39,002 nt of DNA from assembly GCA_903916085.1 (NCBI GenBank), contig CAIWVL010000135.1, forward strand, positions 1 through 39,002, given 5' to 3'. The position numbers were made by a program, and so were the translations under genes. Below are positions 1 to 7,529 of this stretch, piece after piece. Each line of letters starts with the position of its first letter. The stretch's first letter is position 1. Below the pieces are notes generated by a model. That model was not told the origin of the DNA, made no database searches, and worked only from the letters and a program-made list of their open reading frames with translations. This DNA is from an uncultured Spartobacteria bacterium. GTDB taxonomy: Bacteria; Verrucomicrobiota; Verrucomicrobiia; Chthoniobacterales; Chthoniobacteraceae.

Positions 1-99
1 GAAACTCAAAGAGCAAAGCGGCTTAAGTTGAGGGTCCGGTGCGAGACGGGATTCGGCATCGACCTCGGGAAAAACGGCGCGTATTTGTCTCCGTTCAAC

Positions 100-888
100 A
101 TGAAATTCCCCTCACAACTTCTGGCCGTTGCCGCCCTGTGCAGCGCGACCTCAATTTTCGCACAAACCCCTGCCCCGCAGGCACCCACAGCTCCCGCTAC
201 TGCTGCTCCCACCGCACCCGTGGCAGCGCTTCCGCCGCAGGCTCCCGACGTGGCCGCGCCCAAGATGGACGCGAAAACGGGCGAAGTGCATGTCGGTTTC
301 CTGAACGCGCACAACAACTTCGTGAAGATCGCCAAGGAAAACCAGGCACAGCTCCTTTTCTTGGGGGACTCCATTACCGCCGGTTGGGCCGGCAAGCAGG
401 ACATTTGGAAGGCCGCTTTTGAGGCCTACAAGCCTGCCAACTTTGGCATCGGTGGCGACCGCACCCAACACGTGCTCTGGCGCATCACCAACGGCGAACT
501 CGACGGCTTCACGCCAAAGGCGCTGGTATTGATGATTGGCACAAACAACTCGGGCAGCGATACGGCCGAGGGCATTGCCGCCGGAGTGACCAAGATCGTG
601 GAAACCATCCACCAGAAAACGCCGGCAACCAAAGTCCTTCTGCTCGCGGTGTTTCCCCGTGGCGAAAAGCCCTCTCCCTTGCGCGAGAAGCTCAAAGAAG
701 TGAACGCCAGCATCGCCAAGTTGGATAACCAGAAGACCGTGTTCTTCCTAGACATCGGCGACAAGTTCCTAGAACCCGACGGCACACTCACCAAGGAAGT
801 CATGCCCGACTTCCTGCACCTCTCCCCCAAGGGCTACCAGATCTGGGCAGACGCCATCGCCCCTTCCCTGACGAAACTGATGCAGTAA
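100..888 (+). CDS. Secreted SGNH/GDSL-family hydrolase
   Basis: Predicted exported esterase or lipase-like hydrolase of the SGNH/GDSL superfamily (PAF-acetylhydrolase-like), 262 aa; the substrate cannot be told. The start at 100 is chosen over an in-frame upstream start at 28 because it begins a clean Sec signal peptide (MKFPSQLLAVAALCSATSIF, then AQ). A low-complexity Pro/Ala linker follows (about residues 24-55). The catalytic blocks are visible: GDS with nucleophile Ser91 in FLGDSITAGW, a block II-like GIGGDR, the oxyanion-type motif MIGTNNSG, and Asp237/His240 in DFLHLSPKGY near the C-terminus. Length fits the family. It is followed by a strong hairpin terminator, so it is probably monocistronic. 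Family assignment is firm; specificity is unknown. Confidence 0.88.
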   Translation: MKFPSQLLAVAALCSATSIFAQTPAPQAPTAPATAAPTAPVAALPPQAPDVAAPKMDAKTGEVHVGFLNAHNNFVKIAKENQAQLLFLGDSITAGWAGKQDIWKAAFEAYKPANFGIGGDRTQHVLWRITNGELDGFTPKALVLMIGTNNSGSDTAEGIAAGVTKIVETIHQKTPATKVLLLAVFPRGEKPSPLREKLKEVNASIAKLDNQKTVFFLDIGDKFLEPDGTLTKEVMPDFLHLSPKGYQIWADAIAPSLTKLMQ

Positions 889-923
889 ACGGCAGTCGCT
901 CGAAACTCACCGACTGCACCTCC

Positions 924-957
924 AGCCCGGCGCCCGCAAGCGCCGGGCTTTGCATTT
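924..957 (+). terminator. Rho-independent terminator after the GDSL gene
   Basis: A perfect 9-bp GC-rich stem (AGCCCGGCG at 924-932, CGCCGGGCT at 941-949) with an 8-nt loop is followed by TTGCATTTT. It lies 35 bp after the GDSL stop codon and separates that gene from the small lipoprotein gene. Confidence 0.8.
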
Positions 958-999
958 TCCCGATTAGACTTTCACTCCACAAATGTCTATAAGGCGCGG

Positions 1000-1179
1000 A
1001 TGAAAGCCTTCCTTGCACTCGCCGCTGCGCTTGCCGTAGCCATCGGTCTTAGCGCCTGTGAATCGGACATTCCTTCCCATTCGCCCGGTATTGGCGAAAA
1101 GTTTCAACGCGGCATCCGCGGTCAGGGCACACTCTACATTCCTGTCCCCGATCAAGATAGCTACCAGTCGGTGCATTAG
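1000..1179 (+). CDS. Small predicted lipoprotein (59 aa)
   Basis: A 59-aa reading frame too short for ordinary ORF lists. It has a canonical lipoprotein signal: Met-Lys, a hydrophobic stretch (AFLALAAALAVAIG), and the lipobox LSAC with Cys20 as lipidation site. The mature part is only 39 residues, hydrophilic, containing GEKFQRGIRGQGTLYIPVPD. It sits between a strong terminator and guaA, 24 bp upstream of the guaA start and on the same strand, so the two could be cotranscribed. No family is recognised and no function is proposed. The lipobox and open frame are seen directly; membrane anchoring is inferred. Confidence 0.7.
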   Translation: MKAFLALAAALAVAIGLSACESDIPSHSPGIGEKFQRGIRGQGTLYIPVPDQDSYQSVH

Positions 1180-1203
1180 TTTTTCATTCCGTCCACTTCG
1201 TCC

Positions 1204-2793
1204 ATGTCTACCCCGTCCGCCCCTTCCGTTCACAGCCGTCTGCTGATTCTCGACTTTGGCTCACAATACACCCAGGTGATTGCCCGCCGTATCCGCGAGT
1301 GCAAAGTGTACTCGCAGATTGTCCAGTTCGACATTTCCGCCGAGGAGATTCGCAAAATCGCGCCCAAAGGCATCATCCTTTCAGGCGGCCCTTCCAGTGT
1401 TTACGGAGAGAAGGCACCACAACCGGATCCAGAGCTGTTCAAACTAGGGATTCCCGTGTTGGGGATCTGCTACGGGATGCAGTTGATGGGCCATCATCTC
1501 GGCGGAAAAGTGGAGCACTCTGAGCGGCGCGAATACGGCATGGGGCAGCTCGAAGTCGTTGAGAAGTGCGCCCTTTTTAAAGGGCTGGGTGATACGCTCG
1601 ACATCTGGAACTCCCACGGCGACAAGCTCACCAAACTGCCCTCCGGATTTCGCACTGTAGCCAAAACTGGGAACAGCCCGTACGCCGCGATTGAGCATCC
1701 CAAGAAGAAGTTTTTCGGGCTACAATTCCACCCGGAAGTGGTGCACACACCCAAGGGTCGTGAGATTTTGTCCAACTTCTTGTTCGCAGTCTGCGATTTC
1801 GCTCAAGACTGGACCATGGGCTCTTTCATTGAAGAGACATGCCAAAACATCCGGGAACAAGTGGGTGAAGACCACGTCATCTTGGGACTTAGCGGCGGGG
1901 TGGATTCCAGCGTCGCAGCGGCCCTCATTCACCGGGCGATCGGCGACCAGCTCACTTGCGTGTTCGTAAACAACGGCCTTCTGCGAGCCAACGAAGAGGA
2001 AGCCGTCCGCAAGCTTTTCGGGGATAACTTCCAGATGAAGCTCAAGGTGGTGAACGCCTCCGCGCAGTTCCTCAAAAAGCTCAAGAAAGTGACGGATCCA
2101 GAGAAGAAACGACGCATCATCGGACGGGAATTCATCACCGTCTTTGAGGAAGCCGTAGAAAAACTTTCCAAGGGTGGCGGCAAAGGTGCCAAAGCGAAGT
2201 TCAAGTTCCTGGCACAGGGCACGCTTTATCCTGATGTCATTGAGAGCGTGGCAATTGCAGGAAACCCGGCCGCGCTCATCAAGAGCCATCACAACGTGGG
2301 CGGTTTGCCCAAGAACATGAAATTCAAGCTGGTGGAACCTCTGCGGGAACTCTTCAAAGATGAAGTCCGCGAAGTGGGTGCGCAGCTTGGCTTACCCAAG
2401 GAAGTAGTTCAGCGCCAACCATTCCCCGGACCCGGTCTGGCAGTGCGTATTCTGGGCGACATTACCAAGGAACGTCTATCTGTGCTTCGGGAGGCGGATG
2501 CCATTGTTGTCGCCGAGATGAAGGCCTCCGAATGGTATTACAAAGTGTGGCAGAGCTTCGCCGTGTTACTCCCGGTACGTTCCGTGGGCGTAATGGGCGA
2601 CGAGCGCACTTACGAAAACACGGTGGCCCTGCGTATTGTCGAGAGTCAGGACGGCATGACAGCCGACTGGGTGAAGTTGCCGTACGAGTTACTGGCGCGC
2701 ATTTCCACGCGTATCATTAACGAAGTAAAGGGCGTCAACCGAGTCGTGTACGACATTTCATCGAAGCCGCCGGCGACGATTGAGTGGGAGTAG
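1204..2793 (+). CDS. guaA: GMP synthase (glutamine-hydrolysing)
   Basis: Converts XMP to GMP using ATP and glutamine ammonia, the last step of de novo guanine nucleotide synthesis; cytoplasmic, 529 aa, normal family length. The N-terminal class I amidotransferase domain has the catalytic triad Cys89 (GICYGMQ), His176 and Glu178 (FHPEV). The ATP-pyrophosphatase domain starts near residue 205 with the PP-loop LSGGVDSS (229-236). The C-terminal dimerisation domain ends with the typical [15 protein letters not shown] Lys/Gly-rich stretch around [14 protein letters not shown] lengthens the region just before the conserved [10 protein letters not shown]. Start is the ATG at 1204. The identification is certain. 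Confidence 0.97.
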   Translation: MSTPSAPSVHSRLLILDFGSQYTQVIARRIRECKVYSQIVQFDISAEEIRKIAPKGIILSGGPSSVYGEKAPQPDPELFKLGIPVLGICYGMQLMGHHLGGKVEHSERREYGMGQLEVVEKCALFKGLGDTLDIWNSHGDKLTKLPSGFRTVAKTGNSPYAAIEHPKKKFFGLQFHPEVVHTPKGREILSNFLFAVCDFAQDWTMGSFIEETCQNIREQVGEDHVILGLSGGVDSSVAAALIHRAIGDQLTCVFVNNGLLRANEEEAVRKLFGDNFQMKLKVVNASAQFLKKLKKVTDPEKKRRIIGREFITVFEEAVEKLSKGGGKGAKAKFKFLAQGTLYPDVIESVAIAGNPAALIKSHHNVGGLPKNMKFKLVEPLRELFKDEVREVGAQLGLPKEVVQRQPFPGPGLAVRILGDITKERLSVLREADAIVVAEMKASEWYYKVWQSFAVLLPVRSVGVMGDERTYENTVALRIVESQDGMTADWVKLPYELLARISTRIINEVKGVNRVVYDISSKPPATIEWE

Positions 2794-3350
2794 GCGGCAC
2801 ATTAGGCAGTACGGTGGAAACCAACGTATTGCGAAAGTTTCTCTTTGGATGTGGCCTTTGAGAATTACCCAGTCCTCAGAAGCCCCCGCGAGGGGGACAA
2901 GAAATTAGCCGGTGGTGATAGGAGCGAAGCGACTTGAACCACCGGTAACGACCAAACAAATGTCTGCGCGCCGAAGGTGCGCAAGAAAACTTTCACACGG
3001 CAAGGACGACGTTTGCGTTCCTGATGTTTCATGCGCTCCATTCCATCCGGTATTCCGGTGGTTCCAGTCGCTTCGCTCCTATCACCACCGGCTAACCTCT
3101 TCCGAGCCTCCGGTTCGGCTGCCGTCTTGGACATTCTAGCGATCCACCATTTATCGATGTACCACCTACTCGATTACAACGACGAGACCGCCTTTGCGGA
3201 CTTTAAGAGCGCCTAAAAAAAGGCACCCTCACGCGGAGATGCGGAGAACGCGGAGCTTTTATAAAACCTGATTTCGAAGGTTATTCCGTAATTTCTCCGC
3301 GCTCTCTGCGCCTCCGCGTGAGCCCTCTTTTTGAGTTAATTTAGGCGCTC
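2794..3350. other. Gene-free accessory stretch holding two palindromic repeats
   Basis: No supported gene is seen between guaA and the truncated nucleotidyltransferase. The stretch holds a 39-bp inverted repeat pair (2907-3093) and most of a 150-bp palindromic element (3204-3353). Short open frames across the inverted repeat, about 60-90 aa on both strands, are best explained by the GC-rich palindrome rather than by coding. Confidence 0.6.
2907..3093. repeat. Long inverted repeat (39-bp arms, possible MITE-like element)
   Basis: The left arm (2907-2945) and right arm (3055-3093) are reverse complements over 39 bp with one mismatch (T versus G at 2935). Each arm begins with AGCCGGTGGTGATAGGAGCG. 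The 109-bp centre contains a smaller inverted repeat around GTCTGCGCGCCGAAGGTGCGC. The near-perfect arms suggest a recently active or structurally selected element. No target-site duplication was identified. It could be a non-autonomous mobile element or a dispersed repeat. Confidence 0.75.
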
Positions 3351-3353
3351 TTA
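3204..3353. repeat. 150-bp palindromic element with perfect 14-bp terminal inverted repeats (copy 1)
   Basis: The ends are exact inverted repeats: TAAGAGCGCCTAAA at 3204-3217 and TTTAGGCGCTCTTA at 3340-3353. Inside lie imperfect 28-bp arms (3228-3255 and 3295-3322, 24 of 28 paired) of the CGCGGAG/CTCCGCG type, around an AT-rich centre. A second, diverged copy lies at 22106-22230. The right terminal repeat supplies the stop codon of the truncated nucleotidyltransferase on the minus strand. This looks like a MITE-like dispersed palindrome. Confidence 0.8.
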
Positions 3354-3590
3354 GCTCTCAAACGGCGGAACCGCAATGACCTCGGCTTTTAACTCCCGAA
3401 GCGCCCCGCGTAATCTGTCCAAGTTTTCTGAGTCCGCTAAAATGGCAAAGTCGGAATCTCTACTGAACTCGGCCGCTCCGTAGAACACGCACGCCTGTCC
3501 GCCCATGAGCAGACAACGGACGTTGTATAGTGCCATCGAAGAAAGGACTTTGAGTATCGGGTTCGGGATCAAGTGAGCCTCCAAGAGCAA
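3351..3590 (-). pseudogene. Truncated nucleotidyltransferase-fold protein (DUF6036/AbiEii-like)
   Basis: 79 residues showing the N-terminal half of a minimal nucleotidyltransferase: the GG motif in LLMGGQACVFYGAAEF, followed by SRDSDFAIL, the D-x-D-like metal site. Family members run to about 150-200 aa. This one stops just after EVIAVPPFES, and the stop codon lies inside the terminal repeat of the 150-bp palindromic element. The simplest reading is that the element's insertion cut off the C-terminal half; no continuation was found on its far side. The start is uncertain (3590, or the internal Met in SSMALYNV). It overlaps the upstream partner gene by 131 bp. Family recognition is from motifs only. 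Confidence 0.6.
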
Positions 3591-3711
3591 GATACGTTTG
3601 CCAAAGACTAGAACTCTCCTCCCAGCGTTCCAAGGGAGTTAACCGATACCATGCAGCCCATTCCTCGCCAACAAGGTCTTCAGGACTGATCGCCCGGTTT
3701 ACGTTTGGCAT
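3460..3711 (-). CDS. Small partner protein upstream of the truncated nucleotidyltransferase
   Basis: 83 aa, beginning MPNVNRAISPEDLVGEEWAA. It contains WYRLTPLERWEESSSLWQTY and then GGSLDPEPDTQSPFFD, a pattern I associate with short proteins encoded just upstream of DUF6036-type nucleotidyltransferases (from memory, not a search). The long overlap with the downstream gene (3460-3590) is unusual, since the same DNA encodes the nucleotidyltransferase GG motif. Either both frames are used or the true end of this gene has been altered. A toxin-antitoxin-like role for such pairs is inference. Confidence 0.5.
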   Translation of the reverse strand: MPNVNRAISPEDLVGEEWAAWYRLTPLERWEESSSLWQTYLALGGSLDPEPDTQSPFFDGTIQRPLSAHGRTGVRVLRSGRVQ

Positions 3712-3720
3712 GATTAAAAT

Positions 3721-3947
3721 CTATTGCAGGTAAGAAACTAAAGCACGAAGCTTTTTTAAGTCTTCCGAGGAGGATAGCCCCGTCGTGCTTTGCATTCTGG
3801 ATTTCTGAATACGCGTAGTGAAGATCGACCCATCTGCACAACGCTATGAGCGGGGAGTTTCAGGAAAACAATGTGGCGACTGAGAGAAAGCGTCGCCTTC
3901 AGCGAATATAAGGACGTAAAGGAGGCGACCTCTACGAACTTCGTCAC
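3721..3947 (-). pseudogene. Possible frameshifted small gene upstream of the nucleotidyltransferase pair
   Basis: On the minus strand a frame opening with GTG at 3947 (MTKFVEVASFTSLYSLKAT, then LSRHIVFLKLPAHSVVQM) gives way near 3835 to a second frame reading ADGSIFTTRIQKSRMQ, TTGLSSSEDLKK and LRALVSYLQ, ending at 3721. Each half looks protein-like, and the junction VVQ/ADGSIF could be healed by a single-base change. It ends 10 bp before the partner gene's start codon. No family is recognised. This may be coincidence, because a 63-aa frame without any shift also exists (3756-3947). Confidence 0.25.
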
Positions 3948-3981
3948 TTACTTAACCAAGCTCATTTAGGGAACCACAGCA

Positions 3982-4320
3982 ATGAACGAAAAAGATTACT
4001 CAAGCGACTACACGGAAAAATCCTTTTGGGACAAGGCGACCAACGTCGCCAAGAGCGCCGGTCGGGGACTCATAGAGCAATCCCTCACGATGTATTACGC
4101 CGTTCAGGACAAGGACACCCCCATGTGGGCCAGGACAGTTTTGATTGGGGCTTTGGGCTATTTCATCTGTCCCATTGATGCCATTCCAGATGCCATCCCC
4201 ATCGTGGGCTACGCTGACGATGCCGGTGCCATTGCGGCCGCCCTTGGTATGGTCGCGGTCCACATCAAGCCCGAGCACAAAGAGAGCGCGAAGGCAAAAG
4301 CCGACGTCTGGTTTTCTTAA
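3982..4320 (+). CDS. YkvA-like DUF1232 membrane protein
   Basis: 112 aa, matching the DUF1232/YkvA family of small proteins of unknown biochemical role. The diagnostic segment is ALGYFICPIDAIPDAIPIVG followed by YADDAGAIAAALG: a hydrophobic helix with the P-x-D-x-x-P-D motif typical of the family. The N-terminus (about 45 residues) is polar, and the C-terminal tail is Lys-rich. The ATG at 3982 is the only sensible start. It is flanked by a gene-poor accessory patch upstream and a weak hairpin downstream, so it is probably transcribed alone. Confidence 0.8.
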   Translation: MNEKDYSSDYTEKSFWDKATNVAKSAGRGLIEQSLTMYYAVQDKDTPMWARTVLIGALGYFICPIDAIPDAIPIVGYADDAGAIAAALGMVAVHIKPEHKESAKAKADVWFS

Positions 4321-4375
4321 TAGTAAAAGCGCAACCTCCAAGTTTCGGCGGGGGACGGTTTAGGGGCTGTTTTTG

Positions 4376-4404
4376 AGGGTTGGCTTTCAACCCTTCTTAC
4401 AACA
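4376..4404 (+). terminator. Possible weak terminator after the YkvA-like gene
   Basis: A perfect 7-bp stem (AGGGTTG at 4376-4382, CAACCCT at 4388-4394) with a 5-nt loop is followed by TCTTACAACACCATTTT. The U-tract is broken, so termination is uncertain. Confidence 0.35.
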
Positions 4405-4477
4405 CCATTTTGAGGCTTAAACACTGGCCCGAATTTTGGGGCTCAGCGTCTACGTTTCGCTTCCTAATTCCCCCACC

Positions 4478-7400
4478 ATGAAGCAGTCCTCCCCCGCCTA
4501 CGCATCGCTCCTGCTCGCTTTGGCGTCCTCAACGGCCGCAGCAGCAGTCCCTCCATTAGGAAAAGTAGAGTTTAACCGCGATGTTCGGCCCATCCTCTCC
4601 GACAACTGCTTCTACTGTCACGGGCCCGACCAGAATCACAGGAAAGCAAAACTCCGTCTCGATGAACGGGAGCAGGCCATCGAGAAAAAGGCGATTGTCC
4701 CGGGTAAAATCGATGAAAGCGAATTGCTGAAACGCCTCGTCGCATCCGATCCCGACGAGCTCATGCCGCCGCCGGATTCCAATAAAAAGCTGACCCCAGA
4801 CCAAAAGGAGACGCTCAAACGTTGGATCCAACAAGGCGCGGAATACCAGGCCCACTGGTCCTACGTCCCTCCACATACAGAACCGCTTCCCGCCAACGCG
4901 CATCCCATCGACGCCTTGGTCCAAAAACGGCTCGCCACGCTCCACGTTAACCCCTCGCCCGAGGCGGACCGACGGACACTCATCCGCCGCCTCTACTTCG
5001 ACCTCCTTGGACTTCCGCCCTCGCCCGAAGAGGTTGTCCACTTCCTCAACGATTCCGCCCCGGACGCCTATGCGCGCCTAGTCGAACACGTCCTCGCCAG
5101 CCCGCACTATGGCGAACGCATGGCGCAAGGCTGGCTCGATGTCGTCCGCTTTGCAGATACGATCGGGTATCACAGCGACACCCCGCGTAACGTCTGGCCC
5201 TATCGCGACTGGGTCATCAATGCGTTCAACTCCAACAAACCCTTCGACCGGTTTACCATTGAACAAATCGCGGGCGATCTCCTTCCCGACGCCACCCCAG
5301 ACACACGCGTCGCCTCCGCTTTTAACCGACTCATCCTTTCCACCGAGGAGGGAGGCGCACAACCCAAAGACTACGAACTACGCATGCTCACCGACCGCGT
5401 CCGTGCGATCGGGGCGGCCTGGCTCGGGCAAACCACGGGATGCGCCCAATGCCACGACCACAAATTTGATCCCTTCACCGCCCGCGACTTCTATTCTCTG
5501 GGCGCCTTCTTCGCCGACATCAAAGAACCAATCATCGGCAAACGCGAAGAGGGCATGCTGCTCCCTTCCCCGCAGGAAACTGAGAGACTCGCGGCATTTG
5601 CTGAGCGCGAAAAAAACATGCGCGCCGACTTGGAAGCCGACTCGCCGGAGCGCCGCGAACAACAAAAGCGCTGGGAACAAAGCCTCTCTAGCGGCCCCGT
5701 GGATGTTGCCTGGAGTCGACTGCAACCCATCAAACTCTACGGCGATCGCGGTTCAAAATTCACACAGAATGAAGAGGGCGTGATCTCCGTAGCCGTCGAG
5801 GGCAATGCCGCTTCCGACACTTATTTTGTCACGGTCAAAACGCCGCCGGGCCTGACCACTGGCCTCAAATTGGAGGCGATCTCAGCGGACACCCTTCCTC
5901 AAAAAGGACCGGGCCGTTCCCAGAACGGCACCTTCATACTCAACCAGTTCTCCGTCAAAGACGGTGACAAAACGCTCAAGATTGCCGAGGCCACCGCTAC
6001 CCATGAGCAAAAAGGGTTTTCGGCTAAGCTCGCCGTTGATCCCAAGTCCGCCAACGATCCCAAAAAAGGTTGGGCAACGCTTGGCAATGAACTCCGGGAT
6101 GCGGCGCTTTACGTGGAACTCGAAAAACCGATAGAAGGCGAACGCACCCTTACGATCGTCTTGCGCCAAGTCGCCGGGGACAACCAGACCTTAGGCAAGT
6201 TCCGGCTCTCTGCCACAACTGCGCCCACTCCAGTGCGAGCGCCCGGAGTGCAATTCCCGCCGGAAATCCTCAAGACCATCGCGCTCCCCGAGGAAAAACG
6301 CTCGGCCGGTCAGCAGGCGACTCTAGCCAAACATTTCCGCGCCGTCGCACCCGAGTTCGCGCCCACTCGAACTGCGCTCGCAGACACCCTCACGGCAAAG
6401 GCCGAGTTCGAAAAATCCCTCACTCATTGCCTCGTCTCCGTCAGCGCTGAAACCAAACGCACCGTCCGCATCTTCCCGCGTGGGAATTTCTTAGATGAAT
6501 CTGGCGAAGTCGTGAAGGCCGCCCTGCCTCATTATTTACCGCAACCTAAATTTGAGTCCCGCGAACCCAACCGACTCGATCTCGCCCAGTGGCTTGTCTC
6601 CAAAGAAAACCCTCTGACTGCGCGCACCGTGATGAACCGCCTGTGGAAGCAGTTCTTCGGGATCGGCCTCAGCAAAGTGCTCGACGATTTGGGCGCCCAA
6701 GGCGAACCGCCTCCCAACGCAGCGCTGCTAGACTGGCTTGCCTGCGAGTTCATGGACTCCGGCTGGGACATGAAACACATGGTGCGCCGCATCGTCACTA
6801 GCGCCACCTACAAACAAGTCTCCAGCGCTTCTCCGCAACTCCTCAGCAATGACCCCGATAACCGCGAACTCGCGCGCCAAAGCGCGTTTCGCATTGATGC
6901 GGAACTCGTGAGAGACAACGCATTAAGCGTCGCTGGCCTGCTCGTTCCAAACGTCGGCGGCCCAAGCGCCAAACCCTACCAGCCCGAACGCTATTGGGAG
7001 AATCTCAACTTCCCCTCACGCGAATACGCCGCCGACAAAGGCGATAACCAATACCGGCGCGGCCTTTACACCTGGTGGCAACGCAGTTTTCTGCACCCCT
7101 CAATGCTTGCGTTCGACGCCCCCTCCCGCGAGGAATGCTGCGCCGAACGCACCCGTTCCAACATCCCCCAACAGGCACTCGTCCTCCTCAACGACCCCAC
7201 CTACGTTGAGGCTGCACGCGCCTTCGCCGCGAAAATCCTCTCCGAGAGCACGGGCTCGACCGAAGACCGCCTCCATTGGGCGTTCCAACGCGCCCTGCAG
7301 CGAAATGCGCGTCCCGAGGAACTCACCACGCTGCAGGCCCTGCTTCAAAAACATCTCACAGCTTACCGGGCCGACTTAAACTCTGCAGAAGCGTTGCTTC

Positions 7401-7510
7401 AAACAGGCCAAGCTCCCGCGCCAACAAACTTGGACAAACCTGAGTTGGCTGCCTGGATCCACGTCGCTCGCGTACTCCTAAACCTCCACGAAACCATCAC
7501 CCGCGCCTGA
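4478..7510 (+). CDS. PSCyt1-DUF1549-DUF1553 exported protein
   Basis: A 1010-aa exported protein of the large family typical of Planctomycetota and Verrucomicrobiota. The start at 4478 gives a signal peptide (MKQSSPAYASLLLALASSTA) that the upstream in-frame start does not. The PSCyt1 domain follows, with a heme-c motif C44-F-Y-C-H48 (NCFYCHGPDQ) and a basic, Asp-rich continuation. DUF1549 spans about residues 155-360 and includes a second CxxCH (C322-A-Q-C-H326 in CAQCHDHKFDPF). A middle beta-rich region, about 400-600, may bind carbohydrate or protein. DUF1553 runs from about 700 (RLDLAQWLVSKENPLTARTV) to 950. It lies 19 bp upstream of the DUF1501 gene, its usual partner. A role in breakdown of complex polysaccharide is often suggested for such pairs but unproven here. 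Confidence 0.92.
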   Translation: MKQSSPAYASLLLALASSTAAAAVPPLGKVEFNRDVRPILSDNCFYCHGPDQNHRKAKLRLDEREQAIEKKAIVPGKIDESELLKRLVASDPDELMPPPDSNKKLTPDQKETLKRWIQQGAEYQAHWSYVPPHTEPLPANAHPIDALVQKRLATLHVNPSPEADRRTLIRRLYFDLLGLPPSPEEVVHFLNDSAPDAYARLVEHVLASPHYGERMAQGWLDVVRFADTIGYHSDTPRNVWPYRDWVINAFNSNKPFDRFTIEQIAGDLLPDATPDTRVASAFNRLILSTEEGGAQPKDYELRMLTDRVRAIGAAWLGQTTGCAQCHDHKFDPFTARDFYSLGAFFADIKEPIIGKREEGMLLPSPQETERLAAFAEREKNMRADLEADSPERREQQKRWEQSLSSGPVDVAWSRLQPIKLYGDRGSKFTQNEEGVISVAVEGNAASDTYFVTVKTPPGLTTGLKLEAISADTLPQKGPGRSQNGTFILNQFSVKDGDKTLKIAEATATHEQKGFSAKLAVDPKSANDPKKGWATLGNELRDAALYVELEKPIEGERTLTIVLRQVAGDNQTLGKFRLSATTAPTPVRAPGVQFPPEILKTIALPEEKRSAGQQATLAKHFRAVAPEFAPTRTALADTLTAKAEFEKSLTHCLVSVSAETKRTVRIFPRGNFLDESGEVVKAALPHYLPQPKFESREPNRLDLAQWLVSKENPLTARTVMNRLWKQFFGIGLSKVLDDLGAQGEPPPNAALLDWLACEFMDSGWDMKHMVRRIVTSATYKQVSSASPQLLSNDPDNRELARQSAFRIDAELVRDNALSVAGLLVPNVGGPSAKPYQPERYWENLNFPSREYAADKGDNQYRRGLYTWWQRSFLHPSMLAFDAPSREECCAERTRSNIPQQALVLLNDPTYVEAARAFAAKILSESTGSTEDRLHWAFQRALQRNARPEELTTLQALLQKHLTAYRADLNSAEALLQTGQAPAPTNLDKPELAAWIHVARVLLNLHETITRA

Positions 7511-7529
7511 GTTCAGCCTGATTGCCCCC

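Noticed and set aside
2865-3216. Small proteins (60-90 aa) across the inverted repeat on both strands
   Set aside because: The frames arise from the palindrome itself, are mirrored on both strands, and have no start-site or family support.
5109-5783. Plus-strand frame (224 aa) inside the PSCyt1/DUF1549 gene
   Set aside because: It lies wholly within a gene with clear domains and is Ser/Pro/Arg-rich, typical of an alternative frame in GC-rich DNA.
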